Assembly (NCBI RefSeq): GCF_003589595.1
Contig: NW_020654422.1
Span: 902,647 to 966,646, forward strand
DNA from: Hyposmocoma kahamanoa
Taxonomy: Eukaryota; Arthropoda; Insecta; Lepidoptera; Cosmopterigidae
Direction: 5' to 3'
DNA: 64,000 bases
How positions within the stretch are numbered: position 1 is the first letter of the stretch; each line of letters begins with the position of its first letter. Below, piece by piece: positions 50,930 through 61,085 of this stretch. The position numbers and the translations under genes were made by a program. Below the pieces are notes generated by a model. It saw nothing but the letters and a program-made list of their open reading frames with translations. It did not search any database and had not been told where the DNA came from.

Positions 50930-51744
50930 ATTTTGGAATATAGGGTAACGTTTTCATAATGTTTTCATAATAAACCCATACACAGAAAGTTGTCGTGTGT
51001 AGATAAGTCAAATTAAGCGTAAACCTGTTGTTAGAAACGTGTGCTCAGCAATAGACGTATGTAAGTTAGTAAAGTACTATTTTTTGCACAAGGTTTAGTC
51101 TACTACACTTGCATAGTAAGTACTGGTTGGAGACTTGACATTCTCGCATCTTTGAAGATTTCGGCAATTATCTCCGAAATCCAAGTTTTCTCACGATATT
51201 TTCATTTCCAAGCAAGTGATGAAAATTACAATAATTAATTCGTGGTCAACGATCAAAACTAATTTCTTGACGTTTGCCGACCTTCAGGTTGCACCTATAC
51301 GATGAAAGTGTCCCAATACAAAATTTAAAATTTTTGGGAATACGCAAAATAAGATTTCAAGTTGTGACATTTTCATATTATTTTATTTATTACTCTTGAA
51401 GTACTACTAAAGGTGATGGCCTTATTAGTCTTTGAAAATAATGAGGAAAAATGGAACTTTACAACTGAAAATTGTTTCTGATCATTTTAATGTTCAACAA
51501 TTTAAAAACATAATTTCCAAAAAGTAGTCGCCAATAGGTCTTTTTTTTAACGATTTTTTTTGTTATCATTTAACGTATTAAGAATTAAGTCTTTTTAATG
51601 TTCATCAGCTACGCGAGATGTCATAACCCGTGATATTGTTTTGTGGTCCCTGTTTCACAATTAAAAAAGAAGAAAGGCCACGAAACAAAAAAGTAAGTCC
51701 CTTTAAAAAGTAAGTTACTAAAAAAATATATTTTTTTTAAATAT

Positions 51745-51975
51745 TAAGCGACGGGTCGAAAAAGTCGTGTACCCGGTGGAAAGAGCATCACGCCTGTCCA
51801 TAACAGTAGCACTGCCGCTCGAAGGCTACTGCTACGGCGTCCATCTCTTTGAGACATAGTTGACAGTCCCATGTGCCTGTAATTTCACCAGCACCCTTAC
51901 CCTTCAAAACTGTAACACGGTAAAGTGGCAGTACTACCCTGGACGAACTCACAAGGAGCTCTACTGCTACTAGTG
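51745..51975 (-). repeat. Family A copy inside the mariner-like element
   Basis: ATTAAGCGACGGGTCGAAAAAGTCGTGTACC..GACGAACTCACAAGGAGCTCTACTGCTACTAG, with internal deletions. It shows that family A was still moving after the transposon inserted. Confidence 0.7.
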
Positions 51976-52727
51976 ATTTTTGAATATGATTTTCGGAACG
52001 AAAATGGCTCAAATGCTAATCCGTCAGTGGCAGCGTGCTGTCTTTGCAAATGCAGATTCAACAACTAATGCGGCGTTAATATTTCGACGCGTGAGTAGAA
52101 TTTTTAAACTGAAAGAACAAAATGAAAGGGACCTTTATGAATCAGTGCTATTCGAGCTTTAATTGCACAATTTCATCTTCACCACAGTGTGACTAATGTA
52201 ACAAAATATTTTTTTAAGATGGTTTTACGGTATAAACTCATTTTTTAATTTTTTTATTTAGGTCGCTTTCATTGTAAGGGTGCGAAGTATTAGTCGGATA
52301 ATTGCGTCATATTGCGTCATGCGTTAGAAGAAACATACCGACTGATTCGCTAGCCGCCATGCGTTAGAACAGTACCGACAGATAGAAAGAGACAAATTTC
52401 ATTCATTAAATTACAATAGATGAATGCGTATTATTACATATGATATGGTAAAAAGAAACAGAGATAACTTTAAATATGTGTTTTTTAGAGGACATTAGTT
52501 TTATTAATGGATATTAAATAGAAAGTGTATTTTGTATGTTTGAAGATATGAAGTTAACGAAACCATATTACGTTATTATGTACTAAGTTTTAAATAATAG
52601 TTTTATTATGAAATAGTGTATTTTGGCAGAGTAATCGATAATATTTATTTTTCATTAAATGTTCACACGCATATTACATGAATAAAATAATAATAAATTT
52701 AGTAAATTATAACATAGTAATAAGAAT

Positions 52728-53042
52728 ATGGCATTAAGTACTTTATCATTTACAATAACATGCCTGAATTTCACAATTTTTTCAAGTTACGTAATTTGGT
52801 TGTATTATGATACTCAAGCGATGTTGAAATTGCGACAGTTATGCGGGATCGTGGGCCTTACTCTCGATGTGATTTCGGACGGACGGACTTTTAATGTGAC
52901 TCTTAATCCGTCGAGACAAGGTGTCAAATTAAAATTTTCGGACAAACGAAACACATCGTATCGCTTTTCGGTCGCTACGAATTGTGATTTCGGAATGAAA
53001 GTCGTCTTTACTACATTAACTCAGAATAGAGATGTGATGTGA
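52728..53042 (+). CDS. Unidentified 104-codon ORF inside the mariner-like element
   Basis: Starts ATG, with a hydrophobic N-terminus (FTITCLNFTIFSSYVIWLYY) and then a polar part (GRTFNVTLNPSRQGVKLKFS). I do not recognise a family. It lies near the right inverted end of the transposon. It may be a captured gene piece or chance. Confidence 0.2.
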   Translation: MALSTLSFTITCLNFTIFSSYVIWLYYDTQAMLKLRQLCGIVGLTLDVISDGRTFNVTLNPSRQGVKLKFSDKRNTSYRFSVATNCDFGMKVVFTTLTQNRDVM

Positions 53043-53214
53043 CTATTTATTTTCGTTAAATGACATCAGCTGATCGAAACTGTTAATGGCGAAATTTCCA
53101 TAAATAACGTAGTGTGTACTAAAACAACTTTGCTAACTAGTTTCATACCATTAACTGAATCCGACCTTCAAATATGACCACACCTTTCTGTTACACCCTG
53201 TATACTCCATTCTA

Positions 53215-53401
53215 CCGATGGAGGCGTAGTAGACTTGCTGTTCACACCGAGCTAACTGCCGTCTCTTCAGCAATTTTCGGAATTGACTAATTTCAAATTT
53301 CAATAATTTGTAAATATCAACTTTTTGGTAATTTATTCTTATTTGAAATTTTGAACACATTTGTGCTCTTTGATATGACTACATCTTTCTGTGACACCCT
53401 G
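53215..53401. repeat. Older TIR end of the same mariner-like family
   Basis: TGACTACATCTTTCTGTGACACCCTG ends at 53401 before TATA, resembling the end at 53200. Its mirrored copy starts at 56081 (GGTGTCACAGAAAGATGTAGTCA), so this end was present before the inverted duplication, while the 49228-53200 element came later. Confidence 0.55.
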
Positions 53402-54052
53402 TATAAGAATTGTGTACTCAAGTGTGGGCTGATAAAAACCACAAAACGAAATCAGTCTTTTCACATTTAGGTACATTATATTGATTACTGTATTATCTGT
53501 ACTAGTGTGGAGAGCACGGAAGAATGAAAAGAATAGAAATGGCATCAAGCAACATTTGTATCAAAACCGGTATCATCACACGCACACATTTAAAAACGCA
53601 ATCTTACATTAGTACTAAGATAACATAATTTTGATTGGTTATAATTTATCAAACGAAATTGGAGAAAAATTAAAAACTTAAGTATATTATATTTGACGTA
53701 GACATAGACAGAAAATGACAGGTACACTATATTTATCTTAACTTTGCGACACAGTGGGTCGGATCAGCGACATGCGACCATTGGATTTTTTTGACGATAC
53801 CTCTCTAAAAAAATGCCAATCGAGAGATCCTATTGTCCTAATTAAATATTGTTATATCACATTTTGCCATATATGTAATAGTTTAGGAGGAAACAAATAA
53901 AATGTGTATTTTTTTGTATGGGATGATTTGTACCTTTAGTGGGGCACTAATAAAATAAATCGTTACAAAATCTTACTCGATTCAGAATTGGAATCACTAT
54001 AGACGTATTATTAGACCTATTTTCTATACATTTTCATACTAAACGCGCGACC

Positions 54053-54119
54053 AAACCTGCCTATTCACTACTCATATTGCACATTTTCTGACGCTTAGAA
54101 GTAGTGAATAGACAGGTTT
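54053..54119. other. 20-bp hairpin at the inner edge of the left arm
   Basis: AAACCTGCCTATTCACTACT pairs with AGTAGTGAATAGACAGGTTT (one mismatch) around a 27-base loop. Confidence 0.65.
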
Positions 54120-54279
54120 GTGCAGAATATAATACCACTTGTGTGATCGTAAATTAACTCTGGGTGATTTACAATCCAGCCTTGTATTCGTTCAGGTTTC
54201 AGTCGATTCTCCGTGGTTATAATGAAATGACAACTGTTAAATACAATTCTTTAGATTAGAAAAATTACCTGTTCAATTA

Positions 54280-55207
54280 TTTTATTTATTTATTTTTATT
54301 TATTAATTTTGCATTTCACATGGATGGGTGGCACAGATTTATAACCTTAAGACAATTTTAGTAAGTGCATTCATGTGATACCCCGTAAGGGTGTAGCAAA
54401 TTATACTTACAATTAAGATTAGAATTAAAATTAAGATACATTTTAGACTTTTACGTAATTTATTAACATGGATTTTGTATTACTATTTATATGTTTATTT
54501 ACTGTTTACTGCATACATGCTGTTACATAAGTCTTAAATTAGTCAGTACAGGTCAAACTTTGCCCCGTAAGGGCACAGCAATGTTAATTCTATATTCTAA
54601 GTAAATTTAAATTTGTATTACAATTAACTACATTATTATTTCATCAAAAATTATATTAATAAAAAAAGTACATAAATTATTAATATATATTACATCTTTA
54701 CACTACAATTAATGTTATTAGGATAAATAATCAATCATTAAAATATTCTTCCAATGAGTAAAAACATTTTTTTAGACGAAATTGCTTTAAGACTTTGTTA
54801 AATTTTTTATCAGATCGATCACTTTTTAATTGGTCACTCAATGTGTTATAAATTTTAATTATCGTTGAATTTGGGCTCGAATTGTGTAGTTTTAATTTTG
54901 TCCCGGTCAATGAAGCTAATTTATTCTTAAATCTTGTCTCAAACGTTCGCGTTTGGTCTTTTAATTTTGTATAAAACTGAGGATATTTTTTTGCAAATTT
55001 GTATATTTCAAAAATATAAATAGAAGTTATAGACAAAATTCCAAGTTTTTTAAAATGCGGTTGGCAACTTTCCGGACTCTTGATATTGGCAAATATCTGT
55101 ATACACTTTTTTTGTAGGGCAAATATATCATTAATCTCAGTACTTTTTTCCCCATGGTATAATGCCGTACTTGAGGCGCGAGTTGGCATAGGCGTAGTAA
55201 GCAGCAA
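54280..55207 (-). pseudogene. LINE ORF2 C-terminus and 3' UTR in the palindrome spacer
   Basis: The - strand frame 54731-55207 reads IFALQKKCIQIFANIKSPES, CQPHFKKLGILSITSIYIFE, KIYNTLSDQLKSDRSDKKFN and KVLKQFRLKKCFYSLEEYFND, the post-RT and terminal domain of a CR1/jockey-like LINE. The region to ~54280 on the same strand is its 3' UTR, ending in an ATTT-rich repeat (54283-54312). It fills most of the unpaired spacer between the arms. Confidence 0.75.
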
Positions 55208-56699
55208 GTGCAGCTTCCATATTTGTGGTTTTTTTTTATTTCTCTCAGAGCATATACTCGAAAAAACCCTACCTATTCCGATTACTGCTAATTAATGTAT
55301 TCAACCAATAATCGTATTTATGAGCGATTTTTGGACATTTTCTGACGCGTATAGGTAGTAAATATGTAGGTTTAGTATGCAAATCTATATAAGATAGGTC
55401 TAATAATACCGTCTGTAGTGATTCTAAGACTGGATCAACTAAGACTTTGTAACGATGAGGCACTAAAGGTATGGTACCATACAAAAATACACATTTTACT
55501 TTTTTCCTACTAAACTATTAGATTTATGGCAAAATGTGATATGATAATATTTAATTAGAACAATAGGATCTCTCGATTGGCATATTTTAAAGAGGTATCC
55601 TGAAAAAAATCCAATGTCCGCAATATCGCAGATCCGACCCACTGCGCGACGCAAAGTTGAGATAAATATAGTGTACCTGCCTGTCCCCAATTGCGTCAAT
55701 TTTTAATATTTTTATGTGATTTCCCGAATCCCGAAAAGGTCCAGAACCTAAAAAATATTGTCGTAAGGCAGTCTCCATTTTCTGTCTATGTTCTTCGAAG
55801 TTTAGGTAAAAAAACTCTCCCTATTCCGATCGCTGTTTATAACTAATCAAAATTATGTTATCTTAGTACTAATGTAAGATTACGTTTTCAAATATGTGCA
55901 TGTGGCGACATCGGTTTTGATACAAATGTTGCTTGAAGCCATTTCCATTCTTTTCTTTCTACCGTGCTCTCCATACTAGTACAGATGATACAGTAATCAA
56001 TACAATGTACCTAAATGTGAATAGACTGGTTTGGTTTTGTGGTTTTATCAGCCACACTTGAGTATACAATTCTTATACATGGTGTCACAGAAAGATGTAG
56101 TCATATCAAAGAGCAAAAATGTGTTAAAAATTTCAAATAAGAATAAATTACCAAAAAGTTGATACCTATTTACAAATTAATGAAATTTGAAATTAGTCAA
56201 TTCCTAAATATGCCGAAGAGACGGCAGTTAGCTCGGTGTGAACAGCAAGTCTACTACGCCTGTATGTGTGTGTGTGTATGTGAAACAACCCACATGTCAA
56301 AGAAAGATTGCAAAATTCTTCCGTGAGACTGTGGGTAAGTTTTTTTTTAACGCATACACTTATATCCTTGCGCTAGGGAAATCCTGTGTCGCTGACTGAC
56401 TGAGTAATGGAGGCTTAAGGCCGTTCTAAAACTTCATAGCTTCTTCCATAATAAACATTCATTCCTCATTCGGTAAATTATTTTCATCTTTAGGGCCATG
56501 AAGTGATTGCACGAAATATTTTTCAAACGAATTAACACACTGTACTAACAACGAATTTCCAAACAATATAATAATCAACTCTACATCGACCTCATTAACT
56601 ACGTCACTACAAAACAGTTGTGTTAGGTTTGCGGATGTTCATTTGTTTGTCGCTGCTGGTGAATTTGTTCTGAACATGAATTTATTTTTAGTGAGTTCC

Positions 56700-56990
56700 T
56701 CTTTTTTGCGATACGATGTAACGAGCAAGTTATGTTATGGTGTTAAACGACGCGCCTATCAATAGCAGATGCAGTGCCACTCAGATTTAATTGCAAAGCA
56801 CTGAGGAACACTACGCCATAAGTAACACACAGTAACACTGAGTCATAAGTTGAAAAGTCCGATATGCCTATATTTTCGGTAGCACCCTTACCCTTAAAAC
56901 CAGAACGCAGTAATGCTCACATTGCTTGGCGACAGAAATGAGTAAAGTGGCAGTAGTTTCCAGGACGAACTCTTTCACAAAGTCCTCTAC
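56700..56990 (-). repeat. Family A copy, mirror of 48380-48625
   Basis: GCGATACGATGTAACGAGCAAGTTATG..GACGAACTCTTTCACAAAGTCCTCTACGG. Confidence 0.75.
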
Positions 56991-57064
56991 GGGTATATTT
57001 TTAAACCGTTAATTGAACTAAAATGAAAACATAACAATGGTTCATATATTATATGCATCAAGCG

Positions 57065-57195
57065 TAGTAGTAGAGCACTTTGTGAACGAGTTCGTCCACG
57101 GTAGTACTACCTTACCCATTTCTGCCACCAAGAGTAATGTGAGCATTTGAACGGTAAGGGTGCTGGCGAAATTACAGGCTTAAGGGACTTTTCAA
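57065..57195 (+). repeat. Family A 5' half, mirror of 48165-48300
   Basis: GTAGAGCACTTTGTGAACGAGTTCGTCCACGGTAGTACTACC..GGCTTAAGGGACTTTTC. Confidence 0.75.
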
Positions 57196-57484
57196 CTTAT
57201 TTATGCAATATACGATTGTGCAATTACGCGTAACTAGCATTTTATTATGTGTCTCCATTTCGGTAATTTAGACGTCAAATCAATTCCGCGTAAATATCGT
57301 GGCAACCAAATTAGCGTGATTTACAGGAATCTATTATTATCAATTAATGCTTACTGTGCAGGAATAAAAGTCGTAGCCACTGAAATAACAAAGTAATAAT
57401 GTTAAATTTCTTTCTTGTGAAATTTGGTTTGGTTTAGATACGCGCCCTTTACCAATACTACATACGCGGATTTATACTATCACC

Positions 57485-57625
57485 CACGTTATGTCTCAGA
57501 GTAACGGGTGCAGTGGCAGTGCCTCTCAGATGTTTGCGCTTTAAAGCTCTGAGCTTCACTGCAACTGTTATGGACAGACGTGAAGCTTACCACCAGGCAC
57601 ACGACTTGCTCGTCCCGACACTTGA
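57485..57625 (+). repeat. Family A 3' half, mirror of 47720-47880
   Basis: GTTATGTCTCAGAGTAACGGGTGCAGTGGC..CACGACTTGCTCGTCCCGACACTTGATATTATAAAAAAAA. Confidence 0.75.
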
Positions 57626-57629
57626 TATT

Positions 57630-57700
57630 ATAAAAAAAAGCCTGGTAGCTGTAATGCCGTTAGCTATCATATAATTTTGAAACAAGAGTATGAAATTATT
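57630..57700 (+). pseudogene. Orphan promoter and exon 1 start of a Kazal-like gene (K3)
   Basis: AGCCTGGTAGCTGTAATG..AGCTATCATATAATTTTGAAACAAGAGT and ATGAAATTATT (ATG at 57690-57692) are a near-exact inverted copy of the K2 5' flank and first codons (47659 side). After the eleventh coding base the two diverge, no donor is present, and no exon 2 or 3 was found downstream on the + strand. It is a promoter-bearing fragment, not a gene. Confidence 0.7.
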
Positions 57701-59079
57701 CGTCCTCGTCCGAAATTAAGAAAAAAATTAGACCTATTTTTTTTTCTTGATTTCGGGAAAAACATTGACTGGCAAGGAAAAAAAACTCAAACTTACATAA
57801 GATTCCTTTAAGTGGGCAATTAGATTCTTAACAGTTAATGACATATTTGATCCACCGAATTCAGCTACCGCCAAAATCAGGAAAATTTAACAAAAGGCAT
57901 ATTTTTGTACAAAATTTTATGGAAATGGCAATAAAAACATTCAACAATCTATATAAACATTTACTAATATGACTAACTATTAAATCAAGCATTAAAAAGT
58001 AAAATTTATTTATAAATCGACCAGAACAATGCAAACAAATTTCACCTTATGGCTACAATTAAAATCAGTTTTTTGTTTGGCTGTTCAGCCTTTTTTCATT
58101 CTCACAAAGTATTTCACTATCTCTTTTAAAACCAAATTTGGAACGCAATCTGTAGCTACAAAAATAACCAAATTTTTTAAAGTTGCGCGATTTATATCTA
58201 TAATTATTTTTTATACATGACGTAGTACTTCATGCAACTTCAAAATCTTTCCTTCCGCTTTTTATTCGCTGTCTATTTTTTTTCTTTAACTTTTGATATA
58301 TAATTGGATCGCTTTTTATCTTTGCTTTTTTAGCACGTTCCTTCATTTCTTGATTTCCAATTTTTCTTTTCTGTTTTGATTTTCAAATAGTAATATAAAA
58401 TTGTGAAAATCAATAATATTAACTAAACATTTATATGGAAAAACGTATAAAATTCTTGCTTTTCAAAGAAAATATGCGTGTGATGGCATTTTTTCTGACA
58501 TTGGTGGAAGCTTTTCTGAATTCCGTGGCATAAAATCCACCGATTCCAAGGCCACGGGACTCAGAAAATATATACTTTTGTATATTACTCGTAAACGTAA
58601 ATTTTCCATTAGGCCCGAAAGGTTTATTGGTAAGATTTTGTGCTCTCCAGTTAGCTTTCAATCTATACTATACTCTTTTTTTAATAGATTTTTGTTTTGA
58701 TAAATAAGTGGAGTTTAGTGCATGGACACAGAAAATTGCGGCTTTGCAGAAATGCCCTTATCGGTTTGTGATCTAACTCTTATAAAGACATAATGACTGA
58801 AAAGTGAAATGAGTTCATTCCATGAACCGATGTACGACAATTCTCATTCGACCATGGAGGAAGTACTTCTATGCCTCGATTAGAACTAATTGAGTAATTT
58901 GCTATTCAAATGTGAATCGTCAGGCGCATAGCTTTTAAATCCATAATAATATGTTCGTAACGATGTAATAGTAAAATAGTATTGGTAATTATTAGTAATT
59001 AAAACAGACTTTAGTGTTATCAGTGATTAAAACAGTTTTTAAAAACCTCCTAAAAACCTCTTTCAATAGAATAGTATTC
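57701..59079. other. Unassigned region with weak ORFs
   Basis: AT-rich. A - strand 76-codon frame at 58431-58661 (NKPFGPNGKFTFTSNIQKYI, SESRGLGIGGFYATEFRK) has balanced amino-acid use and could be a gene relic, but I do not recognise it. No splice context was identified. Confidence 0.3.
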
Positions 59080-59175
59080 AGTCAAGGTCGTGGCGTTTGT
59101 GTATAAATAACTTTTGTGAAAACCAATTTCTGTCAGTTACTTGCTTATGAAGATGTATGACGACACTTAGTAATT
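59080..59175 (-). pseudogene. Relic of a Kazal-gene 3' UTR
   Basis: On the - strand CTTCATAAGCAAGTAACTG..AGTTATTTATACACAAACGCCACGACCTTG matches the K2 3' UTR (AGTATAAGTCTACTGCC..AGTTGTATCTGTATAAACGCCACGATCTTGG). The coding exon is not recognisable. Confidence 0.5.
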
Positions 59176-59425
59176 AAAGCGTAGGTCATTTAAAAGTTCC
59201 CAGAATTTATATAACGACAAAATAACTACAAGAAAACATAAAAGTTTTTGTAAACAGCTTTATTATTTCAATGTGCAGTGTTCTTCAGGATAATGGTGTA
59301 AAGAGATTCATAGCTTCACCATAGCATAATAATAAGACAAATGTTGTACCATGCAAACATAGTCAAGCGGCTCAAACAGAGCGCCCGCCGCGCTCTAATC
59401 TCGTGATGCATTCGCGTTGCATAAA

Positions 59426-59907
59426 GGTGGTTTTCCACTGGCGAGGCGAGAAGGGACGAGACGACACGAGAATGGAAATCTCGCCAGCCCATTTTCACCA
59501 AAAAATGCCATTAATAGCTTGCGCGAGCTCGCGCTATGGTTGTCTATACATACGCAGCTCAGTGTCCTGTAAATTATTATTATTATTAAATATGTTAACG
59601 TAAGAAGAATCAGATGAAGCTATATTTTTCTTTAATCTTAAATGGTACGTACCCCACTATTTCACAATGGATATTAATAGCCATAGCGAGAAACCGTTTT
59701 TCCATAGCAAAGTCTATTACTCTATGTAGGCAGCAATACGGGTCAATATTACGTCAACCAATAGTTCTATTCTCGCCTCGCCTATCTTCGTCAATCCAGA
59801 CCATTTCCACCGCAGATGCGTTAGGAGAGAACTGAAATTTTGCTATACAAATGTCAATCATCGTCTCGCCTCGTCTCGTTTCGCCTCGCCATTGGAAAAG
59901 CACCACC
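59426..59907. mobile_element. MITE-like element with long inverted ends
   Basis: GGTGGTTTTCCACTGGCGAGGCGAGA at the left is mirrored by TCGTTTCGCCTCGCCATTGGAAAAGCACCACC at the right (a few mismatches and a 3-base indel). The subterminal GACGAGACGA / TCGTCTCGCC motifs are mirrored too. No ORF of note and no clear target duplication. Confidence 0.65.
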
Positions 59908-60039
59908 ACACTGGTCGATCCACGCGCTTTTCATTATTACGCGAATGTGTGCGTACGTACACGTATGATATATTGTACAAGCCATGCTTTTATGTTTGTA
60001 TGGAATTACCATAATAGTATTATTTTACTGCGGCGCTAT

Positions 60040-60170
60040 TTCTGATGGATTATAAATACTGCCAATCACGTGCTTATGCAGATGTACGAAGAAACTTGTT
60101 AATTAAATTTTTATTTGTAGCATTCTCTGTCGTATAAATTTCAAATTCACATTGATCTAGGATGTAAAAA
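60040..60170 (-). pseudogene. Relic of Kazal exon 3 and 3' UTR (psi-K4)
   Basis: On the - strand CTAGATCAATGTGAATTTGAAATTTATACGACAGAGAATGC aligns with K2 exon 3 CTTAGGTGATTGTGAATATTTATACGATGGACGATGC; the LxxCE-Y core is visible but indels break the frame. The following AACAAGTTTCTTC..GCATAAGCACGTGATTGGCAG resembles the K2 3' UTR. It lies on the same strand as exon 2 at 63166-63294. Confidence 0.6.
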
Positions 60171-60428
60171 AAAAAGATTTTTAGTTAATGGCTCATGCTG
60201 CTGTACCTGTACCTGTGACTTTACCTTTCGAACTTTATTGTTGCAATGCCTGAAAGCTTGTACCATTGCGTGTTTTCGAATTAGTCTGCAGTTCTCTTTT
60301 GCTTTATCATTTTCCTTAATTATTTATTACTTATTACGCTTAAGGATACAGGAAAATATTGTTATAAAATCTGCGCGTTTTAAAAACGTGACAAATCTTT
60401 ATCTGCATTCGGGCAGCAATTAATTATT

Positions 60429-60492
60429 ACGTACGGGTCATCTTCATTGCCGTTAGGAATCCTCTTAACGGCAAAAAAGATGACCCGTACGT
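60429..60492. other. Double hairpin (16-bp outer stem, inner stem)
   Basis: ACGTACGGGTCATCTT (60429-60444) is the exact reverse complement of AAGATGACCCGTACGT (60477-60492). The loop itself contains GCCGTTA/TAACGGC, a second stem. It could be a very short palindromic insertion. Confidence 0.7.
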
Positions 60493-60715
60493 CCGTACCG
60501 GGCTGTGGGTTGATTTAATGCCGTGTAGTATATAATCAATACAAGTTTTGTTTATATTGAACGAACTAGAAGGGATAACAATATAATACCCGATCAAGTT
60601 CCGAAAATAATTGACGATTCCTTGCAAAATGTTCTTACTATATACATATACGGAAGTCTCGGTTTCGATTACCTGTAGGACTAATTTACAAATTAATTTT
60701 TCTGTTGTGTTTTTA

Positions 60716-61085
60716 ACTGCCTCCGTCGCCGAGTGGTAACCGCGCTGCTCTGTCACGCAGAGGTCCCGGGTTAGATTCATGGGCCGGGAGAAATATTTGT
60801 ATTGCCTACATTTATTTCTCTCATGAATTTGAGCGTAATTACAGGCACGTGGGACTTTTCAACTTATGTCTCAGGGCGACGGGCGCAGTGGCAGTGCCCC
60901 TCAGAACTTTACGATTTAAGCTCTGAGTGGCACGCAACTGTTATAGGCAGGCGTGTCGCTTACCACAGGTGCACGACTTGTTCGTGCTGTTACTTATTAT
61001 CATAAAAAAAATGTGGTCGTCCATGGCACCTGCGACACAGGGTCTCCCTAGTGCGGGGTAATGAGTGTGTACGTTATTTATTACT
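60716..61085 (+). mobile_element. T1 SINE interrupted by a family A copy
   Basis: The head TAACTGCCTCCGTCGCCGAGTGGTAACC (A box), GGTCCCGGGTTAGATTC (B box, C to A change) and body to GAATTTGAGCGTAATT are followed by a family A copy (60838-61010, from ACAGGCACGTGGGACTTTTC to TTATTATCATAAAAAAA). The T1 end then resumes (GGTCGTCCATGGCACCTGCGACACAGGG..GTGCGGGGTAATGAGTGTGTACG). Confidence 0.8.

Larger units (their letters stand above)
49228..53200 (-). mobile_element. Tc1/mariner-like DNA transposon, inserted in the left arm only
   Basis: Flanked by TA on both sides (49226-49227, 53201-53202). It starts CCGGGTGTAACAAAAAGGTGTGGTCAT and ends ATGACCACACCTTTCTGTTACACCCTG, imperfect terminal inverted repeats of at least 25 bp. 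It encodes a broken transposase (49932-50929). The 3.97-kb length is large for this superfamily; a family A copy (51745-51975) and further unexplained DNA (52.2-53.1 kb) account for part of it. The right arm of the palindrome lacks the element and reads straight across the site. Confidence 0.8.
47647..54060. repeat. Left arm of a ~10-kb imperfect inverted repeat
   Basis: From the K2 start codon to ~54060 the sequence is the reverse complement of 55345-57700, interrupted by the 49228-53200 transposon. Matched landmarks include AGCCTGGTAGCTGTAATG (47697 vs 57640), CTAGCATTTTATTATGTGTCTCC (48100 vs 57235), GTTGTGTTAGGTTTGC (48715 vs 56620), CTTCCGTGAGACTGTGG (49180 vs 56320), GGCAGTTAGCTCGGTGTGAACAGCAAG (53250 vs 56225) and AATCGAGAGATCC (53818 vs 55565). 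Without the transposon the arm is ~2.44 kb, close to the ~2.36 kb right arm. Substitutions and indels show that it is not an assembly mirror. Confidence 0.88.
55345..57700. repeat. Right arm of the ~10-kb imperfect inverted repeat
   Basis: Reverse complement of 47647-54060 without the mariner-like element. It contains family A copies mirroring those of the left arm (56700-56990; 57065-57195; 57485-57625). Homology ends at the first codons of the Kazal start (57690-57700). Confidence 0.88.

Noticed and set aside
50434..50959. + strand ORFs opposite the transposase
   Set aside because: Shadows of the - strand transposase, which alone shows family motifs.
47647..57700. Palindrome as an assembly mirror artefact
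   Set aside because: The arms differ by many substitutions and indels, and one arm contains a 4-kb insertion; an artefactual mirror would be identical.
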